From Verrucomicrobiales bacterium (lineage in GTDB: Bacteria > Verrucomicrobiota > Verrucomicrobiae > Limisphaerales > UBA1100): a stretch of DNA of 40,218 nt. Positions within the stretch are counted from its first letter, which is position 1, and each line of letters starts with the position of its first letter. The stretch covers positions 1 to 40,218 of the forward strand of contig PBLV01000003.1 of assembly GCA_002721895.1 (NCBI GenBank), written 5' to 3'. The position numbers were made by a program, and so were the translations under genes. Under the pieces are notes generated by a model. The model was not told the DNA's origin, did not search any database, and saw only the letters and a list, made by a program, of their open reading frames with translations. Below, one piece after another: positions 24,212 through 33,506 of this stretch.

Positions 24212-24955
24212 ATGAGATCTGCAAATCCCGCATTGAATGACAGCACCTTTGAACAGTTCGATGCTGTCCGCACTGAAGACCGAATGACCCTGATGGGCAC
24301 CGTCCACAAGACGGGTGCCATGCTGCTGCTACTGGTTTTGGCGGCCTCGATCACTTGGGGCATGGCGATGAAAGGAAATGCAGCGGCCGGCACACTGGCA
24401 ATCGTGGGTGCCATTGGCGGCCTGATCATCGCCCTAATCACCTGCTTCAAGATGAGTTGGGCACCAGTGACCGCCCCCATTTACGCCGCGTTGGAAGGCC
24501 TTTTCCTCGGTGCCATCTCAGCAGTTTTCGAGAAGATGTTTCCGGGCATTGTCCTTCAGGCTGTGGGCCTGACATTCGGCACCCTGTTCGCCCTGCTGGC
24601 TGCTTACCGAAGCGGCTACATCAAGGCTACGGAGAATTTCAAGCTTGGTGTCGTTGCCGCCACCGGCGGTATTTTCCTCGTGTACCTCGTCACGTGGCTG
24701 CTTTCCATTTTTGGCGTCACCTCTGTTGCCCACTACATTCACGGCTCGGGAACATTCGGGATTTGCTTTAGCCTGTTCGTGGTGGTCATTGCCGCACTCA
24801 ACCTCGTGCTCGATTTTGATTTCATTGAGAACGGCGCGGCGATGGGCGCGCCCAAGTACATGGAGTGGTATGGAGCCTTCGGCCTGATGGTCACCCTCAT
24901 CTGGCTCTACATCGAGATTCTGCACCTGCTCGCCAAGCTGCGCGGGGGAGACTGA
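24212..24955 (+). CDS. Bax inhibitor-1/YccA family membrane protein
   Basis: This 247-aa protein has a hydrophilic N-terminus and seven membrane helices, in the order expected of the BI-1 family. Signature segments are YAALEGLFLGAISAVFE (helix 3) and FDFIENGAAMGAPKYMEWYG before the last helix; the D-x-D-x-I-E pair carries the family's pH-sensing acidic residues. Bacterial homologues (YccA, YetJ) act as calcium leak channels or modulators of FtsH-type proteolysis. There is a clear ribosome-binding site (AAAGGAG) 5 bases before ATG 24212. The M1 peptidase gene starts 83 bases after its stop. Confidence 0.93.
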   Translation: MRSANPALNDSTFEQFDAVRTEDRMTLMGTVHKTGAMLLLLVLAASITWGMAMKGNAAAGTLAIVGAIGGLIIALITCFKMSWAPVTAPIYAALEGLFLGAISAVFEKMFPGIVLQAVGLTFGTLFALLAAYRSGYIKATENFKLGVVAATGGIFLVYLVTWLLSIFGVTSVAHYIHGSGTFGICFSLFVVVIAALNLVLDFDFIENGAAMGAPKYMEWYGAFGLMVTLIWLYIEILHLLAKLRGGD

Positions 24956-25038
24956 GTCTGCGGCCCGGACCATACAAGCGCGTTGTCTTTTGGATTGCGT
25001 TGGGTTATCACGGCCCATCGCAAACCACTAGACACGCA

Positions 25039-27372
25039 ATGACTGCCTTCCGTTTTCTTTTTCTATTTACCATCACGGTCTCCGTCCTAGCGGCACCACG
25101 GGATCCCTTTAAACAACTCGATGATGTCTGGCCCACGCCGGATGAAATGCGGCGGGCGTCGGGGGCGCCCGGTCCGGGTTATTGGCAGCAGCAGGCGGAT
25201 TACGTGATTGATGTGGAGCTGGACGAGGCGAAGAACCGCATCATCGGCAGCGAGACGATCACGTATCACAACAACTCCAAGGACACGCTCGAGTATCTTT
25301 GGATGCAGTTGGACCAAAACCTGTTTGATCCCAAATTGATGGCGCATCAGTCGCGCACTACCTCGGGGCTGCGTGACCAGTCTTTCCGGCAATTCGAAGG
25401 CCTGCTCAAGGCACAGCAGTTTGATGGCGGCTACAAGATCACCGCCGTGAAGGATGCCGCGGGCAAACCGCTCAAGCACGTGATCGTGCAGACGATGATG
25501 CGCATCATCCCGCCCAAGCCTTTGAAGCCCGGCGGAAAGATCACGTTTTCGGTCGACTGGAATTTCAACATCATCGACGCCACCAAGATGCGCGCGCGGA
25601 TGGGCTACGAGTATTTTAAGGAGGACAAGAATCATCTGTACGCGCTGGCGCAATGGTTCCCGCGGATGTGCGCCTACACAGACGTGACCGGCTGGCAGAA
25701 CAAGCAGTACCTCGGCACAGGCGAGTTTGCGCTGGAGTTTGGCGATTACACTGTCCGCATCACCGCGCCGGCCGATCATATCGTGGCGTCCACGGGCGAG
25801 TTGCAGAATCCCGAGGCGGTGCTGACCAAAGTGCAGCGCGAACGCCTTGCCAAGGCGCGCAATGCAAAGAAGCCGGTGTTCATCGTCACGCTCGATGAGG
25901 CGAAGGCCAACGAAAAGGAAAAGGCGAAAGGCAAGAAGACGTGGATTTACAAGGCGGACAACGTGCGCGATTTCGCGTGGTGCAGCTCGCGCAAGTTTTT
26001 GTGGGACGCGATGGGCATGAAGCTCAACGGCAAAACCATCATGTGCATGAGCTATTGGCCGAAGGAAGGCGAGCCGCTCTGGAGCCGTTACAGCACCCAC
26101 GCGGTGGCGCACACGGTCGAGGTGTTTTCGCGTTACACCTTTGATTATCCGTACCCCGTTGCCATCTCCGTGAATGCCCCCATTGGTGGCATGGAGTATC
26201 CGATGCTTTGCTGGCAACGCCCGCGCCCGGAGAAGGATGGCACGTATTCCAAGGGCACGAAGTATGGCCTGATCAGCGTGATCATCCACGAGGTGGGCCA
26301 CAACTGGTTTCCGATGATCGTCAACTCCGACGAGCGTCAGTGGATGTGGATGGATGAAGGCATCGATTCCTTCATGCAGTTTCTCACCGAGCAGGAATGG
26401 GAAGAGGATTACCCCTCGCGCATCATGCCCCAGCGCATCGGCGGGCTCATGAATTACCTCAAGCAGGAAAACAAAATGCCGATCATGACCGGCGCCGATT
26501 CACTACTCAGCACAGGCTACAACGCCTACACCAAGCCGACCCTCGCGCTAAACATCCTCCGCGAGAGCGTCCTCGGCCGGGAACAGTTCGACTACGCCTT
26601 CAAGCAATACGCCCGCCGCTGGGCCTTCAAGCGGCCGACACCGGCGGATTTCTTCCGCACCATGGAAGACGCCAGCGGACAGGATCTTGATTGGTTTTGG
26701 CGCGGCTGGTTTTACACCACCGACCACACGGACATTTCCATTGAGACCATTCATCATTACGCCGTCGACACGCGCGATCCGTACAAGGAAAAGACCGCCC
26801 GCAAAAACAAACGCGACGAGGAACCCGAACGACTTTTCCAAAAACGCAACAAACCCCTCCCCAAACGCGTCGATGCGTTTCCGGAGCTGAAAGATTTTTA
26901 CAACGAATACGACGAGCTGGAGATCACCGAGAAGGATCGTGAGTCCTATGAGAAAATGCTCAAGGGCCTGAGCGATGAGGAAAAGGCGTTGCTCAAGGAG
27001 AAGCGTAATTTTTATAAAGTCGATCTCAAGAACCACGGCGGCTTGGTGATGCCGGTTGTGTTGGAGGCCACCTTTGAGGATGGCAGCACCAAGGAATACC
27101 GCCTTCCCGCGCAAATCTGGCGGCGTAACCCCGAGGAAGTTTCAAAGTTGCTGATCACCGAGAAAAAAATCACCAAGCTCGAGCTGGATCCCCACCGCGA
27201 AACCGCGGACGTGGACATCGAAAACAACTACTTCCCCCGCCGCATCCGCGAGAATAAATTCCGCCTCAACAAACCCACTCGCCCAGGCAATCCCCTGCGC
27301 GACAAACAACGGGCCGACGAAAAAGCCAAGCGCGAGGCAGAGAAAAAGAAACAGGCCCCTCCCAAAAAATAG
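25039..27372 (+). CDS. Exported M1-family zinc metallopeptidase with charged C-terminal tail
   Basis: This 777-aa protein has a signal peptide (MTAFRFLFLFTITVSVLAA) and the gluzincin site HEVGH at residues 417-421 with the third ligand Glu440 (in WMDEG). A GGMEYPML segment takes the place of the aminopeptidase GAMEN exopeptidase motif. The first 350 residues form the beta-rich N-domain. The region after about 570 is charged and rich in Lys, Glu and Arg, ending in KKKQAPPKK, longer than most members. It probably trims peptides in the periplasm, which would fit the POT peptide transporter encoded nearby; that link is inference. ATG 25039 precedes the signal peptide. Confidence 0.92.
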   Translation: MTAFRFLFLFTITVSVLAAPRDPFKQLDDVWPTPDEMRRASGAPGPGYWQQQADYVIDVELDEAKNRIIGSETITYHNNSKDTLEYLWMQLDQNLFDPKLMAHQSRTTSGLRDQSFRQFEGLLKAQQFDGGYKITAVKDAAGKPLKHVIVQTMMRIIPPKPLKPGGKITFSVDWNFNIIDATKMRARMGYEYFKEDKNHLYALAQWFPRMCAYTDVTGWQNKQYLGTGEFALEFGDYTVRITAPADHIVASTGELQNPEAVLTKVQRERLAKARNAKKPVFIVTLDEAKANEKEKAKGKKTWIYKADNVRDFAWCSSRKFLWDAMGMKLNGKTIMCMSYWPKEGEPLWSRYSTHAVAHTVEVFSRYTFDYPYPVAISVNAPIGGMEYPMLCWQRPRPEKDGTYSKGTKYGLISVIIHEVGHNWFPMIVNSDERQWMWMDEGIDSFMQFLTEQEWEEDYPSRIMPQRIGGLMNYLKQENKMPIMTGADSLLSTGYNAYTKPTLALNILRESVLGREQFDYAFKQYARRWAFKRPTPADFFRTMEDASGQDLDWFWRGWFYTTDHTDISIETIHHYAVDTRDPYKEKTARKNKRDEEPERLFQKRNKPLPKRVDAFPELKDFYNEYDELEITEKDRESYEKMLKGLSDEEKALLKEKRNFYKVDLKNHGGLVMPVVLEATFEDGSTKEYRLPAQIWRRNPEEVSKLLITEKKITKLELDPHRETADVDIENNYFPRRIRENKFRLNKPTRPGNPLRDKQRADEKAKREAEKKKQAPPKK

Positions 27373-27458
27373 GCTGTCCCGTCGACAAAATAATTCGCAA
27401 TTTTCACTTTCGGGGCTAAATTATCGGCGAGACGCGTCGAATAAGGGTAGGAACTTTC

Positions 27459-28907
27459 ATGAAAGAAAACGGGTTTTACAAGTCGGCTGTGGTTTTGGCC
27501 ATGGCCGGGGTGCTGGTGTTGACGGGGTGTTTCGCGAAGCACACCGTGGCCAAGCTGTGGACGCCGGAGGAAGCCAATCTTCCGGTAGAACCAACACCAG
27601 GCGGGGCAAGCAGCCCGGGGCCGGCGGTAACGGAAACCACAAACTCCGCGCCGACCCCGGCGCCCTCGCCCGCCATCGGATCAGAAAAAACCGCCTATCA
27701 GATGGTCCAACCCGCCACGGCCGTGGACTGGGCCCGCGCCCGCATCCTCCCCGACATCCATCACTTGGAGCGCGACACAACCAAGGCCATCGCCGCGCTG
27801 CAGGGCCAGCCGGTGTCCCCCGCCAACGTCCGCATTCCGAGGCGCGAGTTTGAAACCTTGGAGCAATACAACGCCCGCGTCGCCGCCCTGCACAACACTA
27901 CCGACCGCGTCTACTATATTAGTGTAAAGAGCGATTTTTTATATAATATCGACACGCAACAATTCCTCGTGTTGCCGGAAGTTCCCTCCGTCACCCCGTT
28001 GGTTACAACTCCCCCAACCGCCCCCGCGCCCGTGGAGCCTCGTCCGGCACCGGTCGAGCCCGCACCCAACCCCGTCGCGGCCTTGGAGGAATATTATGCT
28101 GCAAACGAACATTTCAATGCCGGAGAATATTTGAAGGCCACTGAGGCCTACGTTGCGTTTCTGCGCGCTCATCCCGGTCACCCCAAGACGGTCAACGTCC
28201 AGTTCGGCTTGGCACTCTGTCATTTCAGCCTTGGCCAGTTCGACACCGCCGAGCCACGCCTCGAGCAACTCGACACCCACCCAAACTGTCCCATGCCTAA
28301 CTTTGTGAAGGTTCTCCTCGCCCAATGCCGCGCCATCCGTGCCGTTGGAAAGCCTGTTAAAAGTGGAATGGTTTTTGACCTGCAACTGGAATCCAAACCC
28401 GGCACCACCCCCGCGCCCGAAGAATGCGAACCGCCTGCCGTCCCTCCCCCCGCGGCCGCGCCGATCATCCCCGTGCCCCCCACAACCGCTTCTAGCCAGG
28501 AGCCGGAGCTGCACGGCGGCCTGTTCCGCCCCAGGGAAACCCCGCCCGCTGAACTGACTCTGGATCATCAATACAGGATTCACCCCGCGTTCTTTAAAAC
28601 CGGTGTTCTCCATGTTACCAAGGCGCGCGAAGACTTCGAGGCAGAGCACAAGCACCCCGGACGCCCCGGCTGGATTCTGCCCGGCAAGTATGAACCGGCG
28701 GACGCCCGGGTTTTAAAAGGCGGCCTGCAACTAGTTGCCGGTTGCCGCCTCGCTCGCCAGCCCGACCCCTCGATCCTCGGCAAGTACCGTGACGCCTTCG
28801 ACCTGGTTTCCCTGCATGTCTTGTCCGTGGATGATGGCGGCAATCTTGTCAGCATCCATTTTGCCGCCGACCTGAAAACTTCGGGGCCCAACGAGAACGA
28901 AAAATAG
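27459..28907 (+). CDS. Proline-rich lipoprotein with TPR-like repeats
   Basis: This 482-aa protein has a lipoprotein signal with LTGC (Cys24), so it is probably anchored to a membrane on the periplasmic side. Residues 45-70 and 180-205 are Pro/Ala/Thr-rich linkers. Residues 205-290 contain TPR-like helices (AANEHFNAGEYLKATEAYVAF; LGQFDTAEPRLEQL), of the type found in YbgF/CpoB-like proteins. The remaining C-terminal part is not recognised. The middle of the gene (27910-27955) is a strikingly AT-rich patch. It lies 86 bases after the M1 peptidase gene and its stop codon directly abuts that of the convergent helicase gene. Confidence 0.8.
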   Translation: MKENGFYKSAVVLAMAGVLVLTGCFAKHTVAKLWTPEEANLPVEPTPGGASSPGPAVTETTNSAPTPAPSPAIGSEKTAYQMVQPATAVDWARARILPDIHHLERDTTKAIAALQGQPVSPANVRIPRREFETLEQYNARVAALHNTTDRVYYISVKSDFLYNIDTQQFLVLPEVPSVTPLVTTPPTAPAPVEPRPAPVEPAPNPVAALEEYYAANEHFNAGEYLKATEAYVAFLRAHPGHPKTVNVQFGLALCHFSLGQFDTAEPRLEQLDTHPNCPMPNFVKVLLAQCRAIRAVGKPVKSGMVFDLQLESKPGTTPAPEECEPPAVPPPAAAPIIPVPPTTASSQEPELHGGLFRPRETPPAELTLDHQYRIHPAFFKTGVLHVTKAREDFEAEHKHPGRPGWILPGKYEPADARVLKGGLQLVAGCRLARQPDPSILGKYRDAFDLVSLHVLSVDDGGNLVSIHFAADLKTSGPNENEK

Positions 28908-30920
28908 TCACGCCCCATACGGGCTGAACGACTGCAGGTTCCATTCCTCGATCAACTCCGCCGGCAGCTCACTTAAAAACCGCGACGGCTGCTGCATCAT
29001 GTCCTCGCCGCTGCCTGCCGCCACCGCGCGGATCAGCGGGTAGCTCAGGTACAACTCATCCTTCGCACGCGTGATGGCCACGTAAAACAGCCGCCGCTCC
29101 TCCTCCTCGCCCTCCAGCGAATCCAGCGAGCGGTTGCTCGGAAACATCCCGTCACACAGCATGATGACAAACACCACCTTGAACTCCAGCCCCTTCGCCT
29201 GGTGAATCGTCGACAGCCGGATCTGCTCTTGGTCGTCATCCCGCGGCTTCTCCTCCTCCGCCTCGATGTTCGTCAACAGCGCCAGCTCCGACAAAAACGT
29301 GTCCAAATCATCATACTGCCGCGCGAACGCCCCCAGCTGCTCTATGTCATCCAACCGCGCGTGCACCTTGTCGTAGTTCGCTGCCACGTATTCCTCATAC
29401 CCCGCCTCCACAATCAGCTCGATCATCGCCCCCGCATCCCCGTGCACCGGCTCCGCCTCCAGTTGTGCGATCGTCGCCGAGAACTGCGCCCATGCCGCCG
29501 CCGCCTTCTTCGGCACACCGCCGCAATCCTGCAGCGTCTCCGCCAATCCGCGCCCCTCCGCGTGGTGTTGTAAAAATCCGTCCCACAACTTCGCTGCCGT
29601 CTTCGCCCCCACGCCCGGCAGCATCAGCGCCAGCCGCTTAAAGGCCAGCTCGTCGCGCGGATTGCCCAGCCACTTTAAATACGAGGTGACATCCTTGATG
29701 TGCGCCTGCTCAAAAAACCGGATCCCGCTGGTGATGCTGAACGGGATGTTCCGCCGCGTCAGCTCCAGCTGCAGCTCCAGTGCGTGGAAGTGCGACCGGT
29801 ACAACACTGCCATGTCGTTCAGCTCGATCCCCTCCTCCCGCAGCTCCAGTGCCCGCTGCGCCACGAACGCCGCCTGCTCATCCGCCGCGCCGCACGCCAC
29901 CACCGCCGGCTTCTCGCCATCGCCGCGGCACGCCGCCAGCTCCTTCGCAAACTGCTGCGTGTTCGCCGCGATCGCCGCGTTCGCCAGCTCCAAGATCTGC
30001 GGCGTGCTCCTATAGTTTGTCTCGATTTTATAAACCGCCGCCCCCGGATACCGCTTCGGGAACTCCAGAATGTTCTGGAAATTCGCCCCGCGCCACGAGT
30101 AGATGCTCTGCGAGTCATCCCCCACCACCATCACGTTCCCGTGCCGCGCCCCCAGCAGGTCGATCAACTCCGCCTGCAGCCGGTTCGTGTCCTGATACTC
30201 ATCCACCAGCACAAACTGGAACCGCCGCTGGTACAACTCCCGCACCTCAGCATCCTCCCGCATCAGCCGCAGCCACAACACCAGCAAGTCGTCGAAATCC
30301 ATCATCCCGTTCGCCCGCTTGCGTGCCGTGTACCGCTTGCCGATGTCCGCGATCTCCTCCCCCAATTGCTCGAACCACGAGTACCGCTCCTCCAGCACCT
30401 CCGCCACCTCCACCTGCTTGTTCAGCGCCAGCGAGAAAATGTCCGCCAACACCTCCGGCTTCGGAAACCGCGTCGCCTTCACGTCAATCTCCGCCTCCGC
30501 GATGCACGCCGTGATCAGCCCCTTCGCGTCCTCGCGGTCCTGGATCGTGAACCCCCGCCGAAATCCCAGCCCCTCCGCGTGCCGCCGCAACACCCGGTGC
30601 CCGATCGAGTGGAACGTCCCCCCCCACAACTCATCCAGATCATGCCCGATCAAGGCCGTCACCCGCCCCATCATCTCCCGCGCCGCCTTGTTCGTGAACG
30701 TCAGCAGCAGGATGCGCCCCGGCTGCACCCCCTGCTCCAGCAGGTAGGCCACCCGGTAAGTCAATGTCCGCGTCTTCCCCGACCCCGCCCCCGCGATCAC
30801 CAGCGCCGCCCCCGGCAACGCCGTCACCGCCGCCCGCTGCGAGTCATTCAACTCCGCCTCGTAATCGATCTTCAGGTCCAGCGCCGCCCGGTAAGGCTGC
30901 AATGAATACTCCCGTCCCAC
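28908..30920 (-). CDS. UvrD/PcrA/Rep-type superfamily 1 DNA helicase
   Basis: This 670-aa 3'-5' DNA helicase has motif I AGAGSGKTRTL (about 43-53), motif II VDEYQDTN, motif III GDDSQSIYSWRGA, motif V STIHQAKGLEF and motif VI VAITRAKDEL. The order and spacing are those of PcrA/UvrD/Rep, which act in excision repair and replication restart. The start used here is GTG 30920; a TTG some 18 bases downstream is preceded by GGGAG at an ideal distance and could be the real start, which would remove six residues. Without phylogeny I cannot say whether it is UvrD, PcrA or Rep. Confidence 0.92.
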   Translation of the reverse strand: MGREYSLQPYRAALDLKIDYEAELNDSQRAAVTALPGAALVIAGAGSGKTRTLTYRVAYLLEQGVQPGRILLLTFTNKAAREMMGRVTALIGHDLDELWGGTFHSIGHRVLRRHAEGLGFRRGFTIQDREDAKGLITACIAEAEIDVKATRFPKPEVLADIFSLALNKQVEVAEVLEERYSWFEQLGEEIADIGKRYTARKRANGMMDFDDLLVLWLRLMREDAEVRELYQRRFQFVLVDEYQDTNRLQAELIDLLGARHGNVMVVGDDSQSIYSWRGANFQNILEFPKRYPGAAVYKIETNYRSTPQILELANAAIAANTQQFAKELAACRGDGEKPAVVACGAADEQAAFVAQRALELREEGIELNDMAVLYRSHFHALELQLELTRRNIPFSITSGIRFFEQAHIKDVTSYLKWLGNPRDELAFKRLALMLPGVGAKTAAKLWDGFLQHHAEGRGLAETLQDCGGVPKKAAAAWAQFSATIAQLEAEPVHGDAGAMIELIVEAGYEEYVAANYDKVHARLDDIEQLGAFARQYDDLDTFLSELALLTNIEAEEEKPRDDDQEQIRLSTIHQAKGLEFKVVFVIMLCDGMFPSNRSLDSLEGEEEERRLFYVAITRAKDELYLSYPLIRAVAAGSGEDMMQQPSRFLSELPAELIEEWNLQSFSPYGA

Positions 30921-30974
30921 ACCCGGAGGCTACCGCGCGACGGCCGGGGGAAGAAGCCAATTGCACGCGGCTTG

Positions 30975-31076
30975 GGTTTAAAAGTGATCAGTCATCAGTG
31001 ATCAGTATTCAGTAAAACCATCATCGTCTCGCCACTGGTCGCTGATGACTCGATGACTGATAACTGTTCACTTAAA
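30975..31076. repeat. Intergenic imperfect inverted repeat, AGTGATCAGT-word family
   Basis: The left arm reads TTTAAAAGTGATCAGTCATC and then AGTGATCAGTATTCAG (30977-31012). The reverse complement of the right arm (31037-31075) reads TTTAAGTGAACAGTTATCAG followed by TCATCGAGTCATCAGCG. The ATCAGT word is thus repeated several times on both sides around a short centre (ACCATCATCGTC). It lies in the 224-base gap between the helicase and the MORN-like gene, which otherwise shows nothing besides the ribosome-binding site. Confidence 0.7.
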
Positions 31077-31144
31077 CAAACCTGCGAACAACTTTTCATC
31101 GCTCCCAAATCCCACCCCGCTACCCTCACCCGCAGGAGGAGTCC

Positions 31145-31489
31145 ATGCCCGGGCAACCACAACCAGCTGCAACCCGCTGCCTGCACGTCGTGCGCTTTGC
31201 CGTGCTGGAGCTCCGCGATGCCGCCGGCCGCATGGTCGAGCAACCCACCGCCGCCGACTACCTCGACAGCCTCTCATACCTGCCCGGCGAACCCGCCCCC
31301 TACACCGGCCGCGCCCAAAGCGTCGATGCCCGTGGCGCCGTCACCGCCGAGGGCTACTTCCGCGAAGGCCGCCCCGAGGGCCTCTGGACCCGCTGGCACA
31401 CCAACGGCCAAATGCGCGAGCAATTCTACATCGAAGCCGGCGAATGCCGCTTCGCCAAACACTGGGATCCCGACGGCCTCCCTTTGTAA
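31145..31489 (+). CDS. Small MORN-like repeat protein
   Basis: This 114-aa protein has a good ribosome-binding site (AGGAGGA, 5 bases before ATG 31145). The first half is unremarkable; residues 55-114 contain MORN-2-like beta hairpins (YTGRAQSV, AEGYFREGRPEGLWTRWHTN, GQMREQFYIEAGE). Similar short repeats occur in the YwqK family and in many PVC proteins, often in protein-protein contact, but no function is known here. It is flanked on both sides by repeat elements, so it is probably transcribed alone. Confidence 0.65.
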   Translation: MPGQPQPAATRCLHVVRFAVLELRDAAGRMVEQPTAADYLDSLSYLPGEPAPYTGRAQSVDARGAVTAEGYFREGRPEGLWTRWHTNGQMREQFYIEAGECRFAKHWDPDGLPL

Positions 31490-31503
31490 TCTGTAGCCTC
31501 GGA

Positions 31504-31550
31504 CGGTATCCTTGTAGGCGGGGCCACCGGCCCCGCCTACAAGGATACCG
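31504..31550. repeat. Perfect 22-bp inverted repeat (REP-like hairpin)
   Basis: The left arm CGGTATCCTTGTAGGCGGGG plus CC (31504-31525) pairs perfectly with 31529-31550 across an ACC loop. No T-tract follows, so it is not a typical intrinsic terminator, though such a strong stem should stop or stabilise transcripts from the preceding gene. The core word TGTAGGCGGGGC resembles palindromes dispersed in many bacterial genomes (REP-type); copy number elsewhere cannot be seen here. It lies between the MORN-like gene and the ABC exporter gene. Confidence 0.85.
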
Positions 31551-31595
31551 GAAAACATTGTCCCCCCGCCACGCGCCCCTCTATTCTTCCCGCGC

Positions 31596-33440
31596 ATGGC
31601 GCAACACAATCATGCCGACCACACCGCCACCGGCGGCGACCCCACATTCAAAGCTCGCAAACGCTCCACCGGCGAGGTCATCCGCCGCGTGTGGGTCTAC
31701 GTCCGCCCTTACTACGGCCTCGCCGCCACCACCATCGGCTGCGCGGTCCTCTCCCTCATCTTCGCGCTCACCTACCCCAAGCTCACCCAGATCATCATCG
31801 ACGAAATCATCAAGAAAAACACCGGCGACACCGAACTGCTCGGCTGGGCCGTTCTTGGCCTTGCCGGCGCCTTTTTCCTGCGTGACCTCTTCAACAGCCT
31901 CCGCATCCGCGTCAATAACCACTTCGAGCAAAATGTCATCTACGACATGCGCCGCGACGTCTTCGCCAAGCTCCAGCGCCATCCCGTCAGCTACTTCGAC
32001 AAGCGCGCCAGCGGCGACCTCATGACCCGCGTCGTCGAGGACATCAACAACGTCGAGCGCGTCCTCATCGACGGCACCGAGCAGGGCACTGTCGCCGTCC
32101 TCTGCATCGGCGGCATCACCGTCATCCTCTTTTTAACCAACCCCTTTCTCGCCCTCATCGCCCTCGCCCCGCTCCCATTCCTCGCCATCGGCGCCCTCTG
32201 GTACACCCTCACCGCCCACCGCCGCTACCGCCGCCAGCGCGAGGCCGCCAGCGCCATGAACGCCCTCCTCATGGACGACCTCCAAGGCATCCGCCAAATC
32301 AAGGCCTTCGGTCGGCAGGACCACGAGGACGCCCGATTCGCCGACCGCGCCGAGGACCTTCGCCAAGGCACCCTCGGCATCATGCGCGCTTGGGCCAACT
32401 ACAACCCCATCATGAGCTTCCTCGCCGCCCTTGGCACCGTCGGCGTTCTTTGGTTCGGCGGCAAGGCCGTCATGGCCGGCGAAATGACCACCGGCCAACT
32501 CGTCGGATTCCTCTTCTACCTCATGCTCTTTTACGAACCCGTCGCCCGCCTCCATGGCCTCAACCAAATGCTCCAGAGCGCCCGCGCCGCCGGCGAACGC
32601 GTCTTCGACATCCTCGACCACCAACCCGAGAACACCACCGACCGCCCCCACCACTTGAAGGAACCCGCCCGAGGCGAAGTCATATACAAAAACATCGAGT
32701 TTGAATACGAACCCGACCGCCCTATTTTAAAGGACATCCACCTCCACGCCGCCCCCGGCGAAATGATCGCCCTCGTCGGCCCCACCGGCGCCGGCAAAAG
32801 CACCCTCGTCAACCTCCTCCCCGCCTTTTACGAGCCCACCGCCGGCCGCATCACCATCGACGGCCAAGACGCCGCCACTCTCTCCCTCGACACCCTCCGC
32901 CGACACATCGCCATCGTCAGCCAGGAACCCTTCCTTTTCAACGGCACCATCCGCGAGAACATCCAGTACGGCAACCTCGACGCCACCGCCGCCGACATCA
33001 CCGCCGCCGCCCGCGCCGCCAACTGCCACGACTTCATCACCGCCCTCCCCGAGGGCTATGAATCAAGAGTTGGCGAACGCGGCGTCAAGCTCAGTGTCGG
33101 CGAAAAACAAAGAGTCAGCGTCGCCCGCGCCCTCCTAGCCGACGCCCCATTGTTGATCCTCGACGAAGCCACCGCCAGCGTCGACACCGCCACCGAGCGA
33201 TTGATCCAAGAAGCCCTCGAGCGCCTCATGCGCGGCCGAACCACCTTTGTCATAGCCCACCGCCTCAGCACCATCAGAAACGCCGACCAAATCCTGGTCT
33301 TAAAAAACGGCCAAATCACCGAGCAAGGCACCCACGACCAACTCCTAAAAGCCAAAGGCCTCTACGCCCAACTGGCCCAAATCCAAAACACCACCTTCAT
33401 CGAGGAACGCTTCGAGAAGCTGGAGACGGCCGAGCCGTAG
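31596..33440 (+). CDS. MsbA-like ABC exporter (membrane domain fused to ATPase)
   Basis: This 614-aa half-transporter has six membrane helices (about residues 35-330) and one ABC ATPase domain. The ATPase has Walker A GPTGAGKST at 395-403, signature LSVGEKQR starting at 499, and Walker B LLILDEATASVD. The signature has Val where LSGGQ is usual. The protein should work as a homodimer exporting lipid or a hydrophobic compound across the inner membrane, as in MsbA or multidrug exporters; the substrate is not shown. ATG 31596 is the natural start; the N-terminal 15 residues are His-rich (MAQHNHADHT). The next operon starts 66 bases after its stop. Confidence 0.93.
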   Translation: MAQHNHADHTATGGDPTFKARKRSTGEVIRRVWVYVRPYYGLAATTIGCAVLSLIFALTYPKLTQIIIDEIIKKNTGDTELLGWAVLGLAGAFFLRDLFNSLRIRVNNHFEQNVIYDMRRDVFAKLQRHPVSYFDKRASGDLMTRVVEDINNVERVLIDGTEQGTVAVLCIGGITVILFLTNPFLALIALAPLPFLAIGALWYTLTAHRRYRRQREAASAMNALLMDDLQGIRQIKAFGRQDHEDARFADRAEDLRQGTLGIMRAWANYNPIMSFLAALGTVGVLWFGGKAVMAGEMTTGQLVGFLFYLMLFYEPVARLHGLNQMLQSARAAGERVFDILDHQPENTTDRPHHLKEPARGEVIYKNIEFEYEPDRPILKDIHLHAAPGEMIALVGPTGAGKSTLVNLLPAFYEPTAGRITIDGQDAATLSLDTLRRHIAIVSQEPFLFNGTIRENIQYGNLDATAADITAAARAANCHDFITALPEGYESRVGERGVKLSVGEKQRVSVARALLADAPLLILDEATASVDTATERLIQEALERLMRGRTTFVIAHRLSTIRNADQILVLKNGQITEQGTHDQLLKAKGLYAQLAQIQNTTFIEERFEKLETAEP

Positions 33441-33506
33441 AGACGACCCGCCCACCACCAGACCTCCTGCTTTCATTCCATAGCCAATCGTGGTATTCTC
33501 CGGCAA

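Noticed and set aside
25087..26301. Minus-strand open frame of 404 codons opposite the M1 peptidase
   Set aside because: Antisense shadow; the HEVGH zinc site and signal peptide support the plus frame.
29700..30905. Plus-strand open frame of 401 codons opposite the UvrD-like helicase
   Set aside because: Arg/Pro/His-rich shadow; the helicase motifs on the minus strand are unmistakable.
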